NCBI GenBank assembly: GCA_964558715.1 | Contig: CAZLFD010000036.1 | Span: forward strand, 1-15,492 | Direction of reading: 5' to 3' | Length of the DNA: 15,492 nucleotides | Origin: JBGSOV01 sp964558715 | GTDB taxonomy: Bacteria; Patescibacteriota; Gracilibacteria; CAIRYL01; GCA-016699755 | Shown here: piece after piece, positions 6,842 through 13,883 of the stretch | Layout of the letters: the number at the start of each line of letters is the position of its first letter | How positions within the stretch are numbered: position 1 is the first letter of the stretch | Made by a program: the position numbers and the translations under genes | Notes under the pieces: generated by a model | Databases searched by the model: none | What the model was told of the DNA's origin: nothing | Seen by the model: the letters and a program-made list of their open reading frames with translations, nothing else

Positions 6842-6977
6842 AAGATTACAGGCACCCATAAAGGGCACCCTTACAAAGGCTTAACGCAGTACGCAGCGTT
6901 CTACTGTTTCACCCCGTCCATAAATAGGTAATCCGGAATAACAGAGGAGAAAACAATCGCGAAGTCGCTGTGCGAAT

Positions 6978-8729
6978 TTATGTCTCTACCAAAAAGCCAG
7001 AAGTCTGCGCTTCGACCATTTCGGCAAAAATGCCTTTTTTGTGTACAAGTTCGCTATAACTGCCGCGTTCGATGATCTTGCCATGCTCTAAAACGAGAAT
7101 GGTATCAGCTTTGCGGATCGTGCTGAGGCGATGTGCGATGATGAAAGTGGTGCGACCTTTCATCAAGATCTCGAATGCATCTTGCAGCTTTTTTTCTGTC
7201 ACCGCATCGAGCGCACTCGTGGCTTCGTCGAGCACAAGAATCGGCGGATTTTTGAGGATGACCCGCGCAATGGCAATGCGCTGGCGCTCGCCGCCCGAGA
7301 GTTTGACACCGCGCTCGCCCACCAAAGTATTGAGGCCATCCGGCAAACGTTCGATAAATTCCCAGGCGCGAGCCTGCTTGGCCGCTTCAATCACCTCCGT
7401 TTCGGTTGCATCTGGCCGACCGACACGTATGTTTTCGAGAATGGTATCGTGAAACAGCAAGTTCTCTTGAAACACCATCCCGATATTCTGCCTGAGCGAA
7501 TCTTGCGTGACTTCGCGGATATCAGTGCTGTCGATACGGATGGCGCCGTCACTCACATCGAAAAAACGCGAGATAAGATTAGCAATGGTCGATTTACCGG
7601 CGCCGGTCTGCCCCACTAGCGCGATAACTTTGCCTGGTTCGGCAAGAAACGAAATGTGCTTCAGTGCGTGTTTTTTACCATCATGCGTAAAACTGACATC
7701 CGCGAATTCTACAGAACCCTTTACACGCGGCATAGTTTTTGCCTCCGGTTTATCTGTGACCTCCACCGGTGTATCCATCACCTCAAAATATTCTTTCATC
7801 CCAGGAAAACGCCAGAAGACGTCGATCGACTGCCACAAAAGCGATTCGAGTGAATTGAGGAATAAAGCAGCAAAGCCGACAAACATCACGATTTCGCCTA
7901 CACTGGCAAGATTGAGAAAATGCAAGTAGCTGCCCACAAAAAAGATAGAAATGAAGATAAGGGTACTGGCGATACGAGCGAGAACTGTAAGCACAGCCCA
8001 CCAGTTGAGCAGCGGCATCTGGCGTGAGAGAGTCTCGTGCATCAAGCTGCCAAAGCGCTCCATTTCGTGGCTAATACGGGTAAAACTTTTTACGATCGCT
8101 ACATTGCCGAGCGCATCGCCCACTTGCCCGCTCTGCTTCGTGTAAAGGTCTTCGATTTTCATCTGCCGCATATTGGCATAGATCATCACCGGAATGGCGA
8201 TGAGCATGAACAACACCACAAAACCGATCATCACCAGGCCTAGTCGCCAGTTGAGCCAAAGCACAAAAGGCAGTAAGAAGATAATGGTAAGAAAATCCTG
8301 GAAGATCATTCGGTAAAAACCAAGTATTGTCCAAAACAACGCTTCGGTGCCGCGCGTGAAATTTTTGAGGGTCTTCCCGGAATGCATATCGCCATGAAAG
8401 CGCAGTGACAACGCGAGTACATGCTCGAAATAGCGTTTGCGCAACAGTTGATAACTTTGATGCGCCAAGCGGTCAGCATAAAGCGAGACCATTCCGCGTA
8501 CCGTGAGGAGCATGATTCCGACTGCCGTCCACAAGCCGAGAACCTGTGCGAGGGGCGCAAATGAACGCTCACCCTCCGATTCGAAACTCACGAGCACGTC
8601 GATGATCTCACGGAAAAAGACTGGTTCTAGTAATGAGAGGAGCACGAACATTGCATTCCCCGCAAGCAGCCACAGGGCTGTACGTTTATTGCAGACCGAC
8701 GATATAGCGCGAAAATACAAGCGCAGCAT
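6978..8729 (-). CDS. ABC exporter half-transporter, MsbA/NdvA-like (TMD-NBD fusion)
   Basis: A 583-residue type IV (exporter-type) ABC protein with an N-terminal six-helix membrane domain (about 1-315) fused to an ATPase domain (about 338-570). It would work as a homodimer in the cytoplasmic membrane. All ATPase motifs are intact: Walker A GQTGAGKST at 373-381, Q-loop Q421 in VFQENLLF, signature LSGGERQ from 478, Walker B ILVLDE from 497 with the catalytic Glu, and the switch His in AHRLST from 532. In the membrane domain, EPVFFREIID, ADRLAH, the LNWWAVLTVLARIAST stretch and VGEIVMFVGFAALF resemble the beta-glucan exporter NdvA more than MsbA proper. Lipid, glucan or peptide export is possible; the substrate is not determinable. 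The ATG start at 8729 has no Shine-Dalgarno site. It has its own candidate promoter with a palindrome. Confidence 0.95.
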   Translation of the reverse strand: MLRLYFRAISSVCNKRTALWLLAGNAMFVLLSLLEPVFFREIIDVLVSFESEGERSFAPLAQVLGLWTAVGIMLLTVRGMVSLYADRLAHQSYQLLRKRYFEHVLALSLRFHGDMHSGKTLKNFTRGTEALFWTILGFYRMIFQDFLTIIFLLPFVLWLNWRLGLVMIGFVVLFMLIAIPVMIYANMRQMKIEDLYTKQSGQVGDALGNVAIVKSFTRISHEMERFGSLMHETLSRQMPLLNWWAVLTVLARIASTLIFISIFFVGSYLHFLNLASVGEIVMFVGFAALFLNSLESLLWQSIDVFWRFPGMKEYFEVMDTPVEVTDKPEAKTMPRVKGSVEFADVSFTHDGKKHALKHISFLAEPGKVIALVGQTGAGKSTIANLISRFFDVSDGAIRIDSTDIREVTQDSLRQNIGMVFQENLLFHDTILENIRVGRPDATETEVIEAAKQARAWEFIERLPDGLNTLVGERGVKLSGGERQRIAIARVILKNPPILVLDEATSALDAVTEKKLQDAFEILMKGRTTFIIAHRLSTIRKADTILVLEHGKIIERGSYSELVHKKGIFAEMVEAQTSGFLVET

Positions 8730-8755
8730 GAGGGTGCCAAAGAAAAGAGAGCGGA

Positions 8756-8784
8756 ATTGTTCGTGATATTTGCAAAAATATCAA
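8756..8784 (-). promoter_or_regulatory. Candidate sigma-70 promoter of the ABC exporter
   Basis: On the minus strand TTGATA (8784-8779, five of six consensus bases) is followed after exactly 17 bases by AACAAT (8761-8756, four of six). Transcription would begin near 8749, leaving about 20 bases before the ATG at 8729. A perfect palindrome overlaps the -35 box and spacer, consistent with an operator. Confidence 0.45.
8765..8782. promoter_or_regulatory. Operator-like palindrome GATATTT-N4-AAATATC
   Basis: A perfect 7+7 inverted repeat, GATATTT (8765-8771) and AAATATC (8776-8782), with spacer GCAA. It overlaps the -35 hexamer and spacer of the candidate ABC-exporter promoter, the position expected of a repressor site. 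It is too A+T-rich and lacks a T-run for a terminator. No regulator gene is in the window. Confidence 0.4.
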
Positions 8785-8911
8785 GCTTCATACGTAAGTA
8801 ACGCGAAAAGGGCCGATTTTGTTTCGCTTCAACGTAAATCCTCTGTTTAGCGCTTATCCCGCAGTGCGGAACTGATTACCAATAGACAACTGTCAAGACA
8901 CTCCCTGTTTG

Positions 8912-11413
8912 CTAACTACTGCTTACTCTCTTCCGCCTTCGTACTGCATACGCAATCGCACCCGAAAGCAAAAGTAGCCCGCCTGCCAAAGCAATCGGCC
9001 CGCTGCCAGCAGTATCTGGCGGCATAGCGGCATAATGTTGCCCGGCTGTGCTCGAATAATTTCCGCTGCCAGCATTACCGCCGACGTCACCACTCGCACT
9101 GCCCGAGCTGCCTCCGGCGACTCCACCCGAAACCCAAGAACCATCTGCAGTTCTCATGTTCCCTGTTGGCGCGGCACCGTGCAGGGTTTCACTCCTTATA
9201 CCGGCATTACTCGATCCGCCGGAAGTATTTGCAGAGCTGCCAGATGAACCACTCGAATAAGACGGCGTGCTCGATGTTAACTTGTTATCGGCACCTTTTA
9301 CGACCGAAATCTCGCGTGAAGTATTTTTGCTACACAGCACGCCGAGCGTTTCGAGCGTAAAGTAATAGCGCGTACCCACCTCTAAATCATTTGCCGGGAA
9401 GTTCATCGTCGGTACATTGGGTAGTTCAATGGATTTCGTGAGATTCCCGCTGGTCATACCCCAATGCAGCTCCAAATCAGTCACGCGTTCATCAGTGATG
9501 GTATTCCAGGTAAATTTGATTCGCCCGTCATCGAGCGGTGTCGCACGTAAGTTATCCGCCGGGTAACACATATTGGGGTCATCTGGTGCAGCGCTGTGTG
9601 TATTGGTGTCGTCTTCACCATTTGAGGAAGCACTGCCAAAAGATCTGCTACCAGATGTGCCTCCACCACCACCGCCGCCTCCACCACCAGAACGGCCAGA
9701 TGAAGAGATATTAAAAGTGGTTGCGCTCGATGTCGCGGTGCCGACACAAGCCACTAATGAATGGGAGCCGGGCGAACCGACATCATTCGCATCGACAAAC
9801 ACTGAGATTACCCCAGTTGTACAATCATTTCCGGCAAGAGATATGGGAATGTTGGTCATCTTCGTGCCGCCATAGGTCGCCTGTACGATCTGCCCTGAAC
9901 AGTTGTTTTTACGGATATTCACGACTCCGGTGGAATCAGAGACGAACTTCACCGTAGAAGCCTGTCCGGCGATCACCGGATTGGGCGTGATTCCACAAAA
10001 CTGCACTTTAGCGCCGCTGGTGTGCCCCTGAGTCACATTAATTGAAAGCAGGTTCGAGCGCCCGGTCGCGCCAAAATCATCGGTGACACAGATGACCAAT
10101 TTTTGATCGGCACCCATGCCGATCTGGCTGCCAGAAAATTCTCTCGTCATCGTCTTATCGGCAACCATTACCTGGCCTTGCCCCAGGGTCGAATAGCTCT
10201 CGCACGAATCTTTACGAATAGCATAAGAGCCGGTTGCGACACTTTTGAACGTCACGATGACCTTGCCATTGGTAGTGATAGAATTTTTGCTGAGCGAAGC
10301 ATCGACACGCGGCCCCTCGGCCTCGGCAAAACTTACGCCAAACGAATCGGCGAGCGAAAGCACATTGGTATTATTGATATCATCTAAATATGCTCCAGAG
10401 CTAATTAACAAAGTAATAGCCGATTCGATGGGATCGAGGCGAACGATTTCGAAGGTACCGAGCAGCGCGTTACTCGAGGTGATCGGTGGATTATTAAACA
10501 ACGCCAACTCGAGACGCCCATCAGAAATGCTATTGCTATTAGTTGCGACACTGGTAAACGAGCTGCCCGAAACGTCGATGCTCTCACCCTGAATCTCGAT
10601 AAAATCGGAAGGATAATCAAAAACCGCCTCTACCGAGCTTACCGGCATACCACCGGTATCAAGGCGGATAGAACCGGTAGTCGACTGCCCAGGGTAGATG
10701 TCGGGGTCATCGAGTGTGATCCAGATTTTTGCGGAACCGGAAGAATCGTCAGATTCAGGTGCTGCGGATGGCGCTGGAGTAAAAGGAGGTGTAGCTGAAA
10801 AAGTTGGAGTCGGTGTCGTGCTGCTTGCAGGGCTTGGTGTGGGTGTTGATGTACCTCCTCCACCGCTGCTGACAACTATCGTATTTCCAGAAAGTGCACC
10901 GACGACATCGGTATTAGCAATATCATTCAAGAGGATATTATTAAGGCCGGAAACGAACTCGATATCCGCATCACCTTCAGGTGAATCGGCTACTGCCCGA
11001 AAAGTAATACTGGCGATAACCGCATTCTCAGCAAATGCTGTGTCTGGGTCACGCGCACGTATGATCTCGACTTCGCCCGCCTCATTATCGACTCGACCCA
11101 CATACGGCATCGGAAAAGCTGTTGCAGAAAAATCGATCGCGCCCACCACTTCTAACTTGGTCGGTGGAAATTGGAGGTACACACTAGCTGTACTGATTTC
11201 TTCATCTCCCGCCAGTATCAGTTCAGAGCTATCTAGTCGTATCGTTGCGATTGTTTCGTCTCCGGGTGATAGATCACTCTCAGAAAGCGAGATCGAAAGG
11301 TCGGCATCGCCACTGGCCGCATTCGCTACCAGGAAAGAAGCAGCAAGCAGAGCAGTGCCACACAGTGGAATCAGAAATCGATATGCCGTAGCGAGCAAGA
11401 ATGATTGTTTCAT
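8912..11413 (-). CDS. Large surface protein: two cohesin-like domains, Ig-like repeats, FnIII-like domain, C-terminal TM anchor
   Basis: An 833-residue protein with a signal peptide cleaved near ANA at 30-32. Residues 37-182 form a cohesin-like domain: paired strands ADLSISLSESDLSPGD, VYLQFPPTKLEVV and AVIASITFRAVADSPEGDADIEF. A Pro/Thr-rich linker (187-222) precedes a second cohesin-like domain (228-365, with VEAVFDYPSDFIEI and ALLGTFEIVRL). Two related Ig-like domains follow (about 370-461 and 468-570), each with an IRK-[DN]-x-C segment. A ten-glycine linker (576-585), an FnIII-like domain (about 615-707, C616 and C694) and a Ser/Gly-rich stretch lead to MPPDTAGSG, a hydrophobic helix (806-824) and RRRKR. 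Cohesins bind dockerins in cellulosomes or serve as general surface modules. The start is eight bases after the upstream stop, so it is the last gene of the four-gene operon. Confidence 0.88.
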   Translation of the reverse strand: MKQSFLLATAYRFLIPLCGTALLAASFLVANAASGDADLSISLSESDLSPGDETIATIRLDSSELILAGDEEISTASVYLQFPPTKLEVVGAIDFSATAFPMPYVGRVDNEAGEVEIIRARDPDTAFAENAVIASITFRAVADSPEGDADIEFVSGLNNILLNDIANTDVVGALSGNTIVVSSGGGGTSTPTPSPASSTTPTPTFSATPPFTPAPSAAPESDDSSGSAKIWITLDDPDIYPGQSTTGSIRLDTGGMPVSSVEAVFDYPSDFIEIQGESIDVSGSSFTSVATNSNSISDGRLELALFNNPPITSSNALLGTFEIVRLDPIESAITLLISSGAYLDDINNTNVLSLADSFGVSFAEAEGPRVDASLSKNSITTNGKVIVTFKSVATGSYAIRKDSCESYSTLGQGQVMVADKTMTREFSGSQIGMGADQKLVICVTDDFGATGRSNLLSINVTQGHTSGAKVQFCGITPNPVIAGQASTVKFVSDSTGVVNIRKNNCSGQIVQATYGGTKMTNIPISLAGNDCTTGVISVFVDANDVGSPGSHSLVACVGTATSSATTFNISSSGRSGGGGGGGGGGTSGSRSFGSASSNGEDDTNTHSAAPDDPNMCYPADNLRATPLDDGRIKFTWNTITDERVTDLELHWGMTSGNLTKSIELPNVPTMNFPANDLEVGTRYYFTLETLGVLCSKNTSREISVVKGADNKLTSSTPSYSSGSSGSSANTSGGSSNAGIRSETLHGAAPTGNMRTADGSWVSGGVAGGSSGSASGDVGGNAGSGNYSSTAGQHYAAMPPDTAGSGPIALAGGLLLLSGAIAYAVRRRKRVSSS

Positions 11414-11421
11414 GAGCAGTA

Positions 11422-12039
11422 CTATTCGATATAAAAACGTTGCAGTGGCACATCTTCGATGGCAGCCGTCTCGGTATTGCGAATATCTGGTAACAAAGCC
11501 GAAAGTTCATCGGGGATAAATTTGATGGCGGTTTCTCCGACAGGTGCACTCTGGCGCACCTGCAGGCGGAGAGAAAAAGCGATGAGGTCTTTTCCGTAGG
11601 TTTTTTGATCGACCCCGGCAGCAAAATTGATGTACCCCGTATCGGCCTGAACAATCTGGTGAAATGGCGTCATCCCCGTTCCCGGAATCAGTTCTACGAC
11701 TTCAAATACTCGCGGGTCAAACAGCAGAGCTATTTGTAACGACGAAACCGGTTCATAGACCGGTGTGAAATGTACGGGGATAATCGCTGACTTTCCGGGG
11801 GCGATGGGGTGTACCGTCTGGTCTTGGGTGACAAATGAGAATGTGGTTTTTCCTGTTTGTGGCTGCAACATAAGTGACCCCACTGGTGGTTGTTGCCGCA
11901 GTGACTCGGCAAGAAACTGGGCATTGTTTTCTGGCTCTACCTCTTGTTTTGGGCAGCCTGTCAGTACCACAGCACAGCATAGAAGTAAGAGGAGTGCGGA
12001 GGCGACGCGCCGATGCTTTAATCGTTCGAGAAAATTCAT
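11422..12039 (-). CDS. Cohesin-like lipoprotein
   Basis: A 205-residue lipoprotein. A basic N-terminus (ERLKHRR) and hydrophobic core lead to the lipobox VLTGC with C29 as the lipidated residue. The mature domain (about 76-178) shows the cohesin strand order: GKSAIIPVHFTPVYEPVSSL, LQIALLFDPRVFEVVELIPG, TGYINFAAGVD and DLIAFSLRLQVRQSAPVGETAIKF. The FDP...VVEL strand and final AF-x-LRLQV-x(6)-G strand are typical of the family. The start is the ATG at 12039, which overlaps the preceding TGA as ATGA, a sign of translational coupling. A TTG three codons upstream is in frame but less likely. Its membrane position suits it to hold a dockerin-bearing partner or to bind another surface protein, but no ligand is known. 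Confidence 0.85.
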   Translation of the reverse strand: MNFLERLKHRRVASALLLLLCCAVVLTGCPKQEVEPENNAQFLAESLRQQPPVGSLMLQPQTGKTTFSFVTQDQTVHPIAPGKSAIIPVHFTPVYEPVSSLQIALLFDPRVFEVVELIPGTGMTPFHQIVQADTGYINFAAGVDQKTYGKDLIAFSLRLQVRQSAPVGETAIKFIPDELSALLPDIRNTETAAIEDVPLQRFYIE

Positions 12040-13865
12040 CGTTTCCAACCGGCAGAAATGTCGTTCACGTCTTGGATGTCGGTCTTGTCCATCAATTGCG
12101 CACTGCGCCCGCCCAGGTCTCCGCGGCGCAGCACGTGGATTTGAATGGAATAGCTATGCTCATTTCCGTCGATAAGGGTAAGAGTAACATCGCGCTCGGC
12201 TTCGAAGGCCTGATTATTACTATCGATTAGCGCTGGGCGAAAAATGACCTCGCCATTTTCTTCATCGATCTCGACCGAACCCGCATCTGTGGGTTCAAGA
12301 AACCAATCGTAGGGTGGAATACCGCCGGTCGGTTTTAAGCGCAGTTCTTCGCGCCAGGGCAGGTTGATACGAAATGCATCTGAAATGGCGATCGCTAGCT
12401 CCCCTCCTCCACTCGGCATAGAATTATAGCCGTAGAATTGTTCCGAGATATGGCCCGGGTCAGACAATACCTGCGATTCTGGAGCACAGCTCTCATCACG
12501 CAGGTTCATTACGCGCACGGCATAATACACATCTTCGGCTTGTGGTTCGGTAAACAAAGCCACCGTACGGTTTCCATCAAACATCACATCAGAAATGGCG
12601 AGCCCGGCTTCATCACCGACGTTGCGTGCGACACACTCGGCATAGGGCGAATCGAGATTACAGGCGACGACTTCATAATTGGTAGCATCCGTCGGATCGT
12701 ATTCTCCTTCGCCGGCGCAGATCGGGTTGTTGAAAAGAACGTGGAGAATACCAACATCCATCGGAATCACCTGCTTTACCGTCGGATGCACCGTCCATAA
12801 AAACGGTTGCGAATAGATTCCTTCTGCGGGAATAAAATCCTCAGCGGTCGCGTTTCCAACGTTAGCAACAAGAACGATATAGTGCACCCCGTCAGAAAAG
12901 GAGACGCCAAGCTCCGTCGTAATGCGGACTTTACTGGCATCCTCTGAGTTGAGATCGGCGATGACTGGTGTGCCAGGGTCGGCAACACTTTGCTGGGTAA
13001 GCTGGCGGCAATCCTCGGCGTCGATAGCATTTGGGTCATTGGCGTCAGAACCGGGGATAGAGCTGCCACAGGCGTAAATGTAGTAGTTGATGTTGTTTTC
13101 TGCTCCGGGGTTTCCGGTTCCGGTCAATAGCGGAGTATCGAAATCGAGCTCGATCATTTCATCACTCAGCGCACGCGTTTCGACAATGCGCGGGTAAGTG
13201 GCATATTGTGGCACAACGATGATCGTACCGGAGTTGTTGCCCGGCAGATTCGGGTTGGAATCGGCATAGAGGCGCGTAAAGTCACCGTCGCGCTTGGTGA
13301 TCACCGCAGTTACTGAAATCGGTTCGGTATCGGTGGTCGGGGTAGCGTCGACCCGAAAGCCGATTTGTAAAATCTCGTTGCTGCTCTGAATCAGGTTTCC
13401 GAGTTGATCATTTGCCGGTGAACCGGGAATGCCGGTATCGATATCACTGAATTCTTCAGGGGTGATAAAAACACTGATATCATTTGTGTAGAGTGATTGG
13501 CCGGCCTGCTCAACGACATCGACGTGAAACCCGGGAAACGTGTAAGAAGAATCGAATGTCAGAAAATCGGGCATGCCGACAATGCGAAACTCGACGCTAT
13601 CGACGGGTGTGATCGAGTCAGGATTCGCAGCGGCGATCCCTAAGGGCAGTTCGGCGATTGCCCCTAATTTTGTAGGAATATTCCAGTCGCGCTCATTGTC
13701 GGTGGTTCCCAAATACCACAGTTGTAATCCGGTCTCTGGTGATTCGAAGATATCTGCCCGCAAGAAGCGTGAAGTGACATCGGATGTTGCTGCCAGACCA
13801 AGGGCAAAAGCGGCAGTGGCCGTGAAGGCAAAGGCGAGAAATGAACGGGTTTTCATGAGGTTCAT
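12036..13865 (-). CDS. Secreted multi-domain Ig-like protein with dockerin-like C-terminus
   Basis: A 609-residue exported protein with a signal peptide (MKTRSFLAFAFTATAAFALGLAA). Residues about 35-217 are beta-rich and have cohesin-like strands (VDSVEFRIVGMPDFLTFD, EILQIGFRVDATPTTDTEPISVTAVI). Two domains of the Big_5/SbsA Ig-like type follow (about 223-355, and 361-457 with VKQVIPMDVGILHVLFNNPI and YYAVRVMNLRD), with several cysteines. Residues 489-579 look like a putative-Ig (He_PIG) domain, with GGIPPYDWFLEP and VTLTLIDGNEHSYSI. The last 28 residues, starting RGDLGG and including DKTDIQDVNDISAGW, resemble one dockerin repeat but have lost most calcium ligands. The ATG at 13865 is used; a second ATG three codons in is possible. 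The TGA stop overlaps the lipoprotein ATG, so the two are coupled. It has no membrane anchor of its own. Confidence 0.85.
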   Translation of the reverse strand: MNLMKTRSFLAFAFTATAAFALGLAATSDVTSRFLRADIFESPETGLQLWYLGTTDNERDWNIPTKLGAIAELPLGIAAANPDSITPVDSVEFRIVGMPDFLTFDSSYTFPGFHVDVVEQAGQSLYTNDISVFITPEEFSDIDTGIPGSPANDQLGNLIQSSNEILQIGFRVDATPTTDTEPISVTAVITKRDGDFTRLYADSNPNLPGNNSGTIIVVPQYATYPRIVETRALSDEMIELDFDTPLLTGTGNPGAENNINYYIYACGSSIPGSDANDPNAIDAEDCRQLTQQSVADPGTPVIADLNSEDASKVRITTELGVSFSDGVHYIVLVANVGNATAEDFIPAEGIYSQPFLWTVHPTVKQVIPMDVGILHVLFNNPICAGEGEYDPTDATNYEVVACNLDSPYAECVARNVGDEAGLAISDVMFDGNRTVALFTEPQAEDVYYAVRVMNLRDESCAPESQVLSDPGHISEQFYGYNSMPSGGGELAIAISDAFRINLPWREELRLKPTGGIPPYDWFLEPTDAGSVEIDEENGEVIFRPALIDSNNQAFEAERDVTLTLIDGNEHSYSIQIHVLRRGDLGGRSAQLMDKTDIQDVNDISAGWKR

Positions 13866-13883
13866 GAGAAGAAATGCCGTTTC

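Larger units (their letters stand above)
6588..6977. other. Intergenic region with palindromic repeats, no gene
   Basis: This 390-base gap separates the ABC transporter from the secreted-protein gene. An 84-codon frame across 6614-6868 reads through palindromes, starts with GTG and shows no domain or export signal, so it is not called. Besides the two hairpins listed separately, the gap holds GGCACCC twice (6851-6857 and 6864-6870) and an inverted repeat AACGC/GCGTT (6883-6900). No clear terminator for the ABC gene and no clear promoter for the downstream gene could be recognised. Confidence 0.6.

Noticed and set aside
6614..6868. 84-codon minus-strand frame in the gap upstream of the secreted protein gene
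   Set aside because: It starts with GTG, runs through two palindromic repeats, and shows no signal peptide, domain or ribosome site. The palindromes explain the DNA better.
10748..10855. Pro/Thr-rich repeat-like stretch as a tandem repeat element
   Set aside because: It is a low-complexity protein linker between two cohesin-like domains; the DNA units are not regular.
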